From assembly GCA_963807425.1 (NCBI GenBank), contig CAWEBZ010000004.1, positions 1-55,060 of the forward strand: a stretch of 55,060 nucleotides of DNA, in the 5' to 3' direction. This document shows positions 25,806 through 33,650 of this stretch, piece by piece (within the stretch, counting starts at the first letter, position 1; each line of letters starts with the position of its first letter). This DNA is from VRUE01 sp963807425 (GTDB lineage Bacteria; Actinomycetota; Thermoleophilia; Solirubrobacterales; 70-9). Both the position numbers and the translations under genes were made by a program. A model generated the notes under the pieces. The model searched no databases. It saw nothing but the letters and a program-made list of their open reading frames with translations, and had not been told where the DNA came from.

Positions 25806-26123
25806 ATGACCAAAGATTCCCCAGAATTGTTCACCGCCTTGAGCCATATTGTGCGGCGGAGGATTCTCCGTACCTATGAGGAGGACGAGAAACGCCTGGC
25901 GAGTCCGATCCAATTTTCGAGCACCTTGGACCTGCCTTTGAGCAAGGTCAATTACCACGTCACCGTTCTCGCCAACACGAAAACACTGGAGTTGATGGAG
26001 ACGCGAACGGTTCGTGGCGCGACTGAACATCTCTACCGGATGGCGCTCGATGGCCAGGCGGATTGGGTGCGTGCCGCCCTGGACGCCTCGCGGGAAAGCG
26101 ATGGCGACAGCGCGCGAAGCTAG
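25806..26123 (+). CDS. winged-helix (ArsR-like) regulator
   Basis: 105 residues from ATG 25806; an ATG at 25776 would add 10 residues. The segment LFTALSHIVRRRILRTYEED fits the first helices of an ArsR-type winged helix. LPLSKVNYHVTVLANTKTLE is the recognition helix with the typical S.V.YH..VL pattern, and the wing is ETRTVRGATEHLYRM. There is no effector domain. It may act on the following OmpR/Tad operon or on its own promoter, but nothing in the sequence shows its target. Confidence 0.75.
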   Translation: MTKDSPELFTALSHIVRRRILRTYEEDEKRLASPIQFSSTLDLPLSKVNYHVTVLANTKTLELMETRTVRGATEHLYRMALDGQADWVRAALDASRESDGDSARS

Positions 26124-26210
26124 CGTGTAGGGGCGGCCAGCGAAGTGAGATTTCTCCTTCGGGGGAGATCGGGGGGAGAGTTTGGTTCCCTCGTGACTTA
26201 GAGGGGCCAG

Positions 26211-26924
26211 ATGCTGCCCCAGCGAAGAGAGATCGCGAACCTGGTCGTCTGCGAGGACGACGCGGCGACGCTGGAGCTGCTCTGCGATCACCTGGCAGCG
26301 GACCGGTTCGGCGTGCTGCCGGCACCCAGCGCATCCGATGCGCTGAGGCTCTGCCGCTACAACCAGCCCGACCTGCTGTTGCTGGACCTCACCCTTCCCG
26401 ATGCCTCCGGCCTCGACGTCCTGCGGGAGATTCGCGACTCGGACGGGATCAACTCTCGTTTCGACCCCAGTCTGCCGGTGATCGTCCTTACCGGGCGCGG
26501 CGCGGATGCCGATCGAGTACGCGGTCTCGACTGCGGGGCTGACGACTATGTGGTCAAGCCGTTTCACTATCAAGAGCTGCGGGCGCGAATCGGTGCTGTT
26601 TTGCGACGTGGTGGAGAAAAGCGTGAGGGGCCGTGTCGGGTGGGGGAGATAGTCGTCGATGCGGAGCGGCGGAAGGTTTGGGTTGGGGAACGTGAGGTCA
26701 CGCTCTCCAACAAGGAGTTCGGCCTGCTGCGGGCGCTTGCCGCCGATCCGTTTCGCGTCTTCTCGAAGCGCGAGCTGCTCGAGGGGGTTTGGGGGTACCG
26801 CACACCAGCCCGTACCCGCACTCTCGATTCGCACGCCAGCCGGTTGCGTCGCAAACTCGATCCGGAGAACGGCCGCTACGTCGTCAACTGCTGGGGCTAC
26901 GGCTACCGGCTGGTCGAGGGTTGA
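26211..26924 (+). CDS. OmpR/PhoB-type response regulator
   Basis: 237 residues. The receiver domain has the acidic pair in LVVCEDDAAT, the phospho-acceptor Asp in DLLLLDLTLPD, the Thr in VIVLTGRGAD and the Lys in DDYVVKPFHYQEL. A winged-helix DNA-binding domain follows (VTLSNKEFGLLRALAADPFR, LLEGVWGYRTPARTRTLDSH, YVVNCWGYGYRL). It is the first gene of an operon with a truncated-looking kinase and Tad genes, and its stop overlaps the kinase start (TTGA). It likely controls the Tad genes. The region upstream (26124-26210) contains the promoter. Confidence 0.9.
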   Translation: MLPQRREIANLVVCEDDAATLELLCDHLAADRFGVLPAPSASDALRLCRYNQPDLLLLDLTLPDASGLDVLREIRDSDGINSRFDPSLPVIVLTGRGADADRVRGLDCGADDYVVKPFHYQELRARIGAVLRRGGEKREGPCRVGEIVVDAERRKVWVGEREVTLSNKEFGLLRALAADPFRVFSKRELLEGVWGYRTPARTRTLDSHASRLRRKLDPENGRYVVNCWGYGYRLVEG

Positions 26925-27649
26925 GCGAGCTCGTGCAGATCTTCGCCGGCTGGCCGCTTGCGGCGTCGATGGTGGCTGCGATCGCTGCCCAGGGCCTGCG
27001 GGCGGGACGGCGGCGGATCGTCCTCAACGAGGCACTCCACGAGTTGCGCCGGCCACTGCAGGCGCTTGCCCTCTCAATAGGGCCTGGAATTGAGGCCCCC
27101 CGCGACGTCGATGGTCCGGTTCAGCTCGCGGCGGCAGCGTTGGAGCGGCTCGACCGCGAGATCAATGGCAGCTCGTCGTTTCCCACCCGCGGCTCCGTGG
27201 CCTGTCAGCCGCTGCTGCAGGCCGCGGTTGGTCGGTGGAAGGCAAGGGCGGCACTCACGGAAGGCTCGCTGGAGCTGCGCTGGCAGGCTGGCTGGGCCAT
27301 CGTCGACGGCGATCGCTGTGCGCTCGCCCAGGCTCTGGACAACTTGATCGTCAACGCGATCGAGCACGGTGGGCCGTCAATCGTCGTCGCCGCCCGGCTG
27401 CGGAACGAGATGCTGCGGATCGCAGTGGTCGATTCCGGTCGCGCTTCGCGCCCGCGGGCTCGCCGCGAGAGCCCGGCCGAGACGATCGCCCGGCTATCGG
27501 GCCGGCGCCGCGACGGGCATGGCCTGAGAGTCGTGCGACGGATCGTTACGGCACACGAGGGTCGCTTTGCGCTGCGGCGATCGGAGCGTGGCTCGATCGC
27601 GGTGCTCGAGCTGCCGCTCACGGGCGACAACGGCGGACGGGTGGCGTGA
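26921..27649 (+). CDS. histidine kinase core without sensor domain
   Basis: 242 residues from TTG 26921 overlapping the regulator stop; GTG 26933 is the alternative start. One N-terminal hydrophobic stretch (IFAGWPLAASMVAAIAAQGL) is followed almost at once by the H-box LNEALHELRRPLQALALSIG. The HATPase domain shows an N-box (LDNLIVNAIEHGG), a G1 box reduced to VVDSGRAS and a G2 box GHGLRVVRRIVTAHEG. There is no extracellular or PAS/GAF sensor, so the signal must come from a partner or the membrane. It is coupled to the downstream CpaB gene by another 4-nt overlap. Confidence 0.82.
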   Translation: MSELVQIFAGWPLAASMVAAIAAQGLRAGRRRIVLNEALHELRRPLQALALSIGPGIEAPRDVDGPVQLAAAALERLDREINGSSSFPTRGSVACQPLLQAAVGRWKARAALTEGSLELRWQAGWAIVDGDRCALAQALDNLIVNAIEHGGPSIVVAARLRNEMLRIAVVDSGRASRPRARRESPAETIARLSGRRRDGHGLRVVRRIVTAHEGRFALRRSERGSIAVLELPLTGDNGGRVA

Positions 27650-28302
27650 GCAGGCGCGTCCGCGCGGGTGCCTTCCTTCTGCTGGCTCTGCTTGCGGCGG
27701 CGTTGGCGGCGGTGATCGCGGATGGCTACGGATCGAGCATCGCACGGGGCTACGGCCCGCTCCGCCAGGTCGTGGTCTTGGGACGGGACCTGAGGGCTGG
27801 TGAGCCGATCGTGCCCGGTCAGGCGGCTGACGCCCTGGAGGTGCGTCGCGTACCGGCACGTTTCGTTCCCATCGGCGCGCTGGCGAGGCCGCACGAAGCG
27901 CTGGGCCTTGCTCCCGCTTCCGAGCTGCCGGCAGGCTCCTATCTACTTGCCGCCCAACTGCAAGCGCCACGGCACCGTGATGCGACCGCCACCGGGCTAG
28001 ACGGAAACCGCCGACCGGTCGAGGTCCCCGTCAGCGGCGCCGAGGCGATGCTCGAGGCCGAGCCGACCGCGGCCAGGACGAAGGTCGACGTGGTGGTGAC
28101 GACCGAACCAACCGGGGCTGGCCCGGGTCGGGCCTACGTCGCCGTGGAGGGCGTGCCGCTGCTCGCCCTCCGTCCCGGGTCCGATGGTCCCGGGCTGGGC
28201 AGTGCCTCGGCTGCGACGCTTGGCCTGACCAAGCGCCAGGCACTGCGCTTGATTGCCGCCGAGAGCTTTGCCCGCAAGTTGACCTTGTTGCCAGAGGGCT
28301 GA
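27646..28302 (+). CDS. cpaB: SAF-domain CpaB/RcpC-like protein
   Basis: 218 residues from GTG 27646, overlapping the kinase gene. There is an N-terminal membrane anchor at about residues 8-25 (GAFLLLALLAAALAAVIA). A SAF-type domain follows (QVVVLGRDLRAGEPIVPGQA, ALEVRRVPARFVPIGAL), then a region with LPAGSYLLAAQLQAP and a C-terminal Tad-specific part (KVDVVVTTEPTG). CpaB-like proteins sit in the envelope of Tad/Flp pilus systems and may contact cell-wall polymers. The family assignment rests on the SAF pattern and on the adjacent cpaF-tadB-tadC. Confidence 0.78.
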   Translation: MSRRVRAGAFLLLALLAAALAAVIADGYGSSIARGYGPLRQVVVLGRDLRAGEPIVPGQAADALEVRRVPARFVPIGALARPHEALGLAPASELPAGSYLLAAQLQAPRHRDATATGLDGNRRPVEVPVSGAEAMLEAEPTAARTKVDVVVTTEPTGAGPGRAYVAVEGVPLLALRPGSDGPGLGSASAATLGLTKRQALRLIAAESFARKLTLLPEG

Positions 28303-28307
28303 GCGAC

Positions 28308-29450
28308 GTGGCTGCCAGGCAGCGGCACGTGGAGGACCTTGCCGATTCGCTGCGCGGCCGCCTGGTCGAGCGCCGGCGTGCCGAGGCGGCGGCGGGTGAG
28401 ACCCTCGCCGGGGACTTGCCCGCCGAGGTGCGCAAGCTGGTTGAAGAGGAGGCGGCCCTGCTGGCTGCCCGCGACCGGGCGGCGGTCGAGGCCCGAATCG
28501 TGCGCGACACCGTTGGGCTCGGGCCGCTCGAGGACCTGCTTGCCGACCCATCGGTCGAGGAGGTGATGGTCAATGGGCCAGCCAGTGTCTTCGTAGAGCG
28601 TCACGGCAAGATCGAGGCCGCCGGCGTCTGCTTTCCCGATGAGGCCGAGCTGCGCAACGCGATCGAGCGCATCCTCGCTCCGCTCGGGCGGCGCATCGAC
28701 GAGCTGAGCCCAATGGTCGATGCCCGCCTGGCGGATGGGTCCCGCGTCAACGTGGTGATTCCGCCGCTGGCGATCGATGGGCCAGCGCTCTCGATTCGCC
28801 GATTCGGTGCCCAGCGGCCGACACCGAGTCAGCTGGTCGAGCTCGGCACGCTGACACGGGCACAGTGCAAGCTGCTGGAGACGGCCGTGGCAGCACGGCA
28901 CAGCGTTTTGGTCAGCGGCGGCACCGGATCAGGCAAGACGACCCTGCTCAACGCTCTATCCAGCTTCATCTCATCCAGCGAGCGGGTGGTAACGATCGAG
29001 GATGCGGCCGAGCTGCGTTTGCAGCAGCCCCACGTGGTGAGGCTCGAGAGCCGACCGGCCAGCGTCGAGGGAAGGGGGGAGGTGACCGTTCGCGACCTGT
29101 TGCGAAACGCGCTGCGGATGCGTCCCGACCGGATCGTGATCGGCGAGGTCCGCGGCCCCGAGGCTCTTGATCTGCTCACCGCCCTGAACACTGGCCACGA
29201 CGGTGCCCTCTCCACGGTTCACGCCAACTCTCCGGCCGACGCCCTGAGCAGGCTCGAGACCTTGGCGTTGATGGCAGGCTTGGGATTGCCTCACGGTGCG
29301 ATCGCCGAGCAGGTGCAGCGCGGTGTCGACCTGGTCGTTCACCTGGAGCGGCGCCCCGACGGCGTTCGCCGCGTCAGCGAGATCGCCGAGGTGGTGCGGG
29401 CCGCCGGCGCGACGGCGGTTCGTTCTCTCGATGTCCCTGCCGCGGAATGA
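28308..29450 (+). CDS. tadA: Tad/Flp pilus secretion ATPase CpaF/TadA
   Basis: 380 residues from GTG 28308. The N-terminal helical domain leads to the conserved DPSVEEVMVNGPASVFVERH, typical of CpaF/TadA. The ATPase core has Walker A SGGTGSGKTTLLNALSS (about residue 203), the Asp-box VVTIEDAAELRL and Walker B DRIVIGEVRGPEALDLLTAL. The His-box is HDGALSTVHANSPADALSRL. This hexameric ATPase powers assembly of type IVc (Flp) pili or secretion. It is followed, in a 4-nt overlap, by the two TadB/TadC-like platform proteins. The length is near that of compact CpaF homologs. Confidence 0.93.
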   Translation: MAARQRHVEDLADSLRGRLVERRRAEAAAGETLAGDLPAEVRKLVEEEAALLAARDRAAVEARIVRDTVGLGPLEDLLADPSVEEVMVNGPASVFVERHGKIEAAGVCFPDEAELRNAIERILAPLGRRIDELSPMVDARLADGSRVNVVIPPLAIDGPALSIRRFGAQRPTPSQLVELGTLTRAQCKLLETAVAARHSVLVSGGTGSGKTTLLNALSSFISSSERVVTIEDAAELRLQQPHVVRLESRPASVEGRGEVTVRDLLRNALRMRPDRIVIGEVRGPEALDLLTALNTGHDGALSTVHANSPADALSRLETLALMAGLGLPHGAIAEQVQRGVDLVVHLERRPDGVRRVSEIAEVVRAAGATAVRSLDVPAAE

Positions 29451-30304
29451 GCGATGGCCCTGAGCTCCTTTTGGTTGTCGCCGGTGCGACGGCAGGAGGC
29501 CTCGTCGTTCTCGCCGCTCGCGAAGCGGCGCTCGCGAGCCCGGCCCTGGTTCGCTGGGTGCGGATGGCGCTCGAGCCGCTGGGACGGGCGGGGCGCGAGG
29601 GCTACTCGCCCTCGACCTTGGAGCGCCGGCGCCTTGCGGCTCTGGGTGCAGGGGCGCTGGTGCTTGGTGCCTGGTTTGTGACCGGCCTTGCCGTCGCACT
29701 GCTGCTGGCGGTCGCCGGGCCGGCCCTCGCGACCTGGGCGATCGGCACTCGCCGCAGGCGATATCGCGGTGCGGTCGAGCGGGCGCTGCCGGATGTCGCG
29801 GTCGCCGTCGCGGACTCGCTGAGCGCCGGCCGCTCGCTGCGGGCATCGCTGCCGGCTGCGGCTGCTTCGCTCGACGGCCCGGCGGCAGTCGAGCTTGCCC
29901 GTCTTGGCGCCGAGCTGGATCTGGGCGCCGCGACTTCGACCGCGATCGAGGAGTGGCGGCGCCGCATGCACTCGGCCCGGGTCGATGCGTTCGCTGCGGC
30001 CTTGCTGAGCCAGCGGATGGCGGGAGGCGATCTTGCCGGGCTGCTGTGTCGCTTCGCCGAGGGGGCGGCGGAGCGCGACCGGGTCGCCGAGGATGCCAAG
30101 GCCGCGACCTCACAGGCCCGCTTCACCGGCCTGCTCGTCGTCGCGATGCCGACCGGGGGCGCGCTTTTTGCCGAGCTGATCCAGCCGGGCTTTCTCGCCG
30201 GCGTGATTGGCGCCCCGGTCTCGGCTGTCCTCCTCGCCCTGGCGGCGGCGCTGCAGCTCGCCGGCTTCTTTGCGATTCGCCACCTCTCGCAGGTGATCGA
30301 GTGA
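29447..30304 (+). CDS. tadB: Tad pilus inner-membrane platform protein TadB
   Basis: 285 residues. Hydrophobic segments lie at about residues 5-25, 62-92, 228-250 and 258-280, with a cytoplasmic helical T2SS_F (GspF-like) domain between them (ERALPDVAVAVADSLSAGRS, LRASLPAAAASLDGP). TadB and TadC form the membrane platform through which the ATPase drives pilin extrusion. Start and stop both overlap neighbours by 4 nt, so translation is coupled across tadA-tadB-tadC. Confidence 0.88.
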   Translation: MSDGPELLLVVAGATAGGLVVLAAREAALASPALVRWVRMALEPLGRAGREGYSPSTLERRRLAALGAGALVLGAWFVTGLAVALLLAVAGPALATWAIGTRRRRYRGAVERALPDVAVAVADSLSAGRSLRASLPAAAASLDGPAAVELARLGAELDLGAATSTAIEEWRRRMHSARVDAFAAALLSQRMAGGDLAGLLCRFAEGAAERDRVAEDAKAATSQARFTGLLVVAMPTGGALFAELIQPGFLAGVIGAPVSAVLLALAAALQLAGFFAIRHLSQVIE

Positions 30305-31122
30305 GCGCGGCCGGGTCGTTTGCCGCAGTCGCGACGCTGCTTGCCATCGCCGCCGCTCATGAGCTCCTCGCCGCCCGCGAGGATGGCGGGGTCCCCGGTA
30401 TCGACCTCGGCAAGGGAGGCCGCATGGCGGTCGCCGCTCTGCGCCTCGGGCTACCCGAGCGCCTTATCAGGGCCGGGCTCGCCTCGCGCATTCCGCTGGC
30501 GACGGTGCTGCTGGCCAAGTTGGCCGGGGCGATGGTCGGCGGCCTCGCGGCTGTGGTGGCAAGTCCGGCCGCGCCGGGCCGGCTCTCTCTGCTCGTCGCG
30601 ATCGGGATGCCCGCGGCGGGGTTTGTGCTGCCCGACGCCCTCCTGGAGCGAGAGGCGCGCCGCCGCCGGCGCCGCCTGGTCGGCGCCCTGCCCGACGCCC
30701 TCGACCTGCTCGCGGTCGGTGCCACCTCGGGCCGCAGTCCCGCCGCTGGTTTCGCCGAGCTCTGCCAGGCCGGCGAGGGCCCGCTCAGCGATGAGCTTCG
30801 AATGAGCGTCGCCGAGATCTCCTGTGGTCAGCCCTTCGCCGAGGTCCTCGAGTCGCTCCGTGCTCGCGTTCCGGGCAATGAGATGGCGACCCTCTGCGCC
30901 GCGATCGAGCGCTCCCGCCGCTTCGGCTCGCCCCTCGCCGATCAGCTCCGCCGCCAGTCCAGCGCCCTGCGACGCGATCAGCGCCGGATAGTGGAGGAGC
31001 GAGCTGCCCGTGCGGCGCCGAAGATCCAGCTCGTCGTCGCTCTCGTCCTCGTCCCCTCGGTCCTGCTGATGATCGCCGCCGGCCTGATCGCCAACGCCGA
31101 CACCCTGCTGACGGGCTTTTAG
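30301..31122 (+). CDS. tadC: Tad pilus inner-membrane platform protein TadC
   Basis: 273 residues from GTG 30301 in a GTGA overlap with tadB. It has the same GspF-like topology: hydrophobic segments near the N-terminus and at about residues 80-110, a cytoplasmic domain (LVGALPDALDLLAVGATSGR, SPAAGFAELCQ, CAAIERSRRFGSPLADQLRR), and a C-terminal membrane helix (IQLVVALVLVPSVLLMIAAG). It is the last gene of the Tad operon. No Flp pilin, TadE, TadZ or prepilin peptidase follows; the next gene is on the opposite strand. Confidence 0.87.
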   Translation: MSAAGSFAAVATLLAIAAAHELLAAREDGGVPGIDLGKGGRMAVAALRLGLPERLIRAGLASRIPLATVLLAKLAGAMVGGLAAVVASPAAPGRLSLLVAIGMPAAGFVLPDALLEREARRRRRRLVGALPDALDLLAVGATSGRSPAAGFAELCQAGEGPLSDELRMSVAEISCGQPFAEVLESLRARVPGNEMATLCAAIERSRRFGSPLADQLRRQSSALRRDQRRIVEERAARAAPKIQLVVALVLVPSVLLMIAAGLIANADTLLTGF

Positions 31123-31128
31123 GAGGGA

Positions 31129-31968
31129 CTAGCTCGTCTCGAGGGTCTCGTCGCGGAGGCGGGTCGCGACCATGGCGGAAGCGGCGCGGATCGTGTCCAG
31201 CTCGGCGGCGGTCTTCTTGTGGCCGCTGACGTAGCAGCAGAGGGTGCCGCCGACGAGCTCGAAGGCGAACTTCTCGGGTGCCGAGTCGCTGAGCCAGACG
31301 ATGAAGGTGGGGGAGAAGAGGCGGCGCAGCCAGACCTGGTCCTGCTCGTTGCCGGCGAAGATCTCGTAGCGCTCGTCGAGCGCCTCGCTCTCGAGCTTGA
31401 CTCGTTGCTTGGAGCCGCGGAAGACGTCCTCGAACTTCTCCAGCGCCCGCAGCCCGGACTTGCGCTGGCAGAACAGCTCCGGGATATGGGCGACGCACTC
31501 GGGGACCTCGACCATGCCGATCGTGTAGCGGTAGTAGTTGGTCTGGCGGTTGCCCTCGCTGTCGGTGGTCTCGTCCTCGTAGGTGAATAGGGCGAGCACT
31601 CCGTCGACGCCGTCGGCGAGCGAGCCGGCGAGGGTGCGCTCGGCGTAGCGATCGTCGCCCTTGCACAGCAGCGGGGTCGCGGGCGGCAGCGGGGTCCTTT
31701 CTGCCGACAGGGTCATCTGGCGCTGCTTCGCGTAGGTCTCGAAGAAGGCGTCCTCCGCCCGCGAGTCGGCGATGCCGAAGACGATCAGCAGGGAGAGCAG
31801 GAACATCGCCCCCGCCGCAACGGCGCCGATTCCCGGGCCGACCAGGCCGGCACCGCCAACCCCGGCCGCGACGACGAAGAGCGCGATCGCGATCCAGGTC
31901 AGCGGCTTGCCCAGCAGGCGCCTGAAGTGGAAGCCGCGCAGGTCGTTGGCGTCGTCCGGGGCGCTCAC
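31129..31968 (-). CDS. hypothetical membrane protein
   Basis: 279 residues from GTG 31968; a longer form from GTG 32016 would have its first codons inside an inverted repeat. Two adjacent transmembrane segments lie near the N-terminus (WIAIALFVVAAGVGGAGLVG and IGAVAAGAMFLLSLLIVFGI). The remainder is a cytoplasmic domain with AFFETYAKQRQMTLSAERTP, LCKGDDRYAERTLAG and LFTYEDETTDSEGNRQTNYY. The layout resembles DUF3137-type proteins, but I cannot assign it. It is divergent from the dcw cluster. Confidence 0.65.
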   Translation of the reverse strand: MSAPDDANDLRGFHFRRLLGKPLTWIAIALFVVAAGVGGAGLVGPGIGAVAAGAMFLLSLLIVFGIADSRAEDAFFETYAKQRQMTLSAERTPLPPATPLLCKGDDRYAERTLAGSLADGVDGVLALFTYEDETTDSEGNRQTNYYRYTIGMVEVPECVAHIPELFCQRKSGLRALEKFEDVFRGSKQRVKLESEALDERYEIFAGNEQDQVWLRRLFSPTFIVWLSDSAPEKFAFELVGGTLCCYVSGHKKTAAELDTIRAASAMVATRLRDETLETS

Positions 31969-31972
31969 AGGC

Positions 31973-32016
31973 GTGTCTGAGCTTATCCCCCGTATAGGCC
32001 CCCTTAGCTCAGACAC
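31973..32016. repeat. 11-bp perfect inverted repeat at promoter of divergent gene
   Basis: GTGTCTGAGCT (31973-31983) and AGCTCAGACAC (32006-32016) are exact complements around 22 nt. The repeat lies upstream of the likely start of the minus-strand membrane-protein gene and upstream of the mraZ promoter region. A second repeat, ATGCAA with TTGCAT (32031-32048), is next to it. Operator or hairpin function is not known. Confidence 0.6.
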
Positions 32017-32068
32017 GGGGGTGACCAGGGATGCAAATGGGCTTGCATGATGGGGTCGTGTTGCAAAG

Positions 32069-32093
32069 TGGGGGAAAGTGGGGTACTGTGGCC
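32069..32093 (+). promoter_or_regulatory. MraZ-box repeats
   Basis: TGGGG, TGGGG and TGGCC start at 32069, 32079 and 32089, a 10-bp spacing. This matches the known MraZ operator layout (TGGGN repeats with 5-nt spacers). It lies about 100 nt upstream of mraZ, so the dcw cluster is probably under MraZ autocontrol, with the third repeat degenerate. Confidence 0.8.
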
Positions 32094-32191
32094 GCGAGTT
32101 GAAGCCCAGGACCGGGGTGGTGAGGCTCCTCCCACCTCATCACCTCGGTCCTAACTCTTTCCGGTCCGCCCGCACAGAAAGGAACCGAACG

Positions 32192-32635
32192 GTGGCATTT
32201 CGGGGCCTCTACGAGCACAGTCTCGATTCCAAGGATCGCCTCACAGTTCCTTCCAGGTTCCGGGCCGCTCTATCTGACGGGATCGTTCTCTCCAAGGGCT
32301 TCGACCCCTGCGTCTGGGTGCATACGACCGCGGAGTTCGAGCAGCTCTCCGAGCGCTTCCTCTCGCCGCACAGCCCCTTCGGCAGCGATGCCCGCAGCCT
32401 GCGCCGCCGCTTCCACGGCGGCTCCTTCGACGAGAAGCTCGACTCGGCCGGTCGCATCCGCGTGCCGAAACCGCTGATCGAGCACGCCGGCCTCAATGGC
32501 CCCTGCGTCGTGATCGGAGCGGGGGAGTACCTGGAGATCTGGAACGCCGAGGCCTGGGCCAAGCAGGAGGAGGAGCTGGACGCGAGCGCTCCACAGATCG
32601 CCGAGGGGCTCGCCGCGAGCGGGGGGTCCGAGTGA
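32192..32635 (+). CDS. mraZ: transcriptional regulator MraZ
   Basis: 147 residues from GTG 32192 behind AGAAAGGA. It has two SpoVT/AbrB-like MraZ repeats: FRGLYEHSLDSKDRLTVPSR with FRAALS, and GGSFDEKLDSAGRIRVPKPL with the following helix. The signature DxKGR/R is DSKDRLTVP in repeat 1 and DSAGRIRVP in repeat 2. It is a ring-forming DNA-binding protein that represses its own dcw cluster. It is the first gene of the cluster, with the expected TGGGN repeats upstream. Confidence 0.93.
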   Translation: MAFRGLYEHSLDSKDRLTVPSRFRAALSDGIVLSKGFDPCVWVHTTAEFEQLSERFLSPHSPFGSDARSLRRRFHGGSFDEKLDSAGRIRVPKPLIEHAGLNGPCVVIGAGEYLEIWNAEAWAKQEEELDASAPQIAEGLAASGGSE

Positions 32636-32702
32636 GATGTGGACCGGCGCCGAACGAATCCACGGCTCAGACCAGGCTCGGCCAAATGCAACCTTTGTCT
32701 AT

Positions 32703-33650
32703 ATGCCGACTGAACACAAACCCGTTCTCGCCCCCGAGCTGAGCGCCCTGCTGGCTCCCAAGCCGGGCGAGACCGCTGTCGACTGCACCTTCGGCGGCGG
32801 CGGCCACGCGCGCAAGATCGCCGCCGCGATCGGAGCGGCCGGAACGCTGATCTGCATCGACCGCGATCCCGTGGCGGCCGAGCGCTTCGAGCATTTCGCC
32901 AGCGAAGTTCCCTGCACAACGCACTTTTTCGGAACCGATTACGCGGCAGGTCTTCGCACCCTACGCGGCGAAGGGCTCCGTCCAGACATGGTCTACATGG
33001 ACCTCGGAATGTCTTCGATGCAGGTCGATACCCGCGAGCGCGGCTTCTCGTACTCGTATGACGCACCGCTCGATATGAGAATGGATACCCGCCAACAGCT
33101 CAGCGCCGCCGACCTGCTCAACGAGTGGCCCGAGTCGCGACTCGCCCAGGCGCTGCGCCATTTCGGCGAGGAGCGCTACGCCGGCGGTATCGCGCGCGAG
33201 ATCATCCGCCGCCGCCCGCTGAGCACGACCTCCGACCTGGTCGCCGCGGCCAAGGCAGGGATGCCAGCCTCGGCTCGTTTCGGTAGTGGCCATCCGGCGA
33301 AGCGCACCTTCCAGGCGATCCGGATCGCGGTAAACGGCGAGCTCGACTCGCTCGAGGACGCACTGCCCAACGCCTGGGGGATGCTGCCGCTCGGCGGTCG
33401 CTTTGCCGCGATCTCCTTCCACTCGCTCGAGGACAGGCCGGTCAAGCGGTTCCTGGCGGACCGTGCCCGCGGTTGTGTCTGTCCGCCCGAGCTGCCGGTC
33501 TGCGTCTGCGGTCGCGAGCCCGAAGCGGAGCTGCTGACCCGTCGCGCGATCGCTCCTGGCCCGGAGGAGATCGAGGCCAATCCGCGCTCCAAATCCGCCC
33601 ACCTGCGCGTTGCGGCGAAGATCGCCGAGAGCTTCGAGGGAGAGGCCTGA
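32703..33650 (+). CDS. rsmH: 16S rRNA (cytosine-1402-N4)-methyltransferase RsmH
   Basis: 315 residues from ATG 32703. The SAM-binding region is AVDCTFGGGGHARKIAAAIG with the acidic end of the next strand in LICIDRDPVAAERF. Further conserved motifs are VYMDLGMSSMQVDTRERGFS, APLDMRMDTRQ, KRTFQAIRIAVNGEL and FAAISFHSLEDRPVKRFLAD. It methylates N4 of C1402 in 16S rRNA; the gene is the usual second member of dcw (older name mraW). There is no gap before ftsL (TGATG). Confidence 0.95.
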   Translation: MPTEHKPVLAPELSALLAPKPGETAVDCTFGGGGHARKIAAAIGAAGTLICIDRDPVAAERFEHFASEVPCTTHFFGTDYAAGLRTLRGEGLRPDMVYMDLGMSSMQVDTRERGFSYSYDAPLDMRMDTRQQLSAADLLNEWPESRLAQALRHFGEERYAGGIAREIIRRRPLSTTSDLVAAAKAGMPASARFGSGHPAKRTFQAIRIAVNGELDSLEDALPNAWGMLPLGGRFAAISFHSLEDRPVKRFLADRARGCVCPPELPVCVCGREPEAELLTRRAIAPGPEEIEANPRSKSAHLRVAAKIAESFEGEA

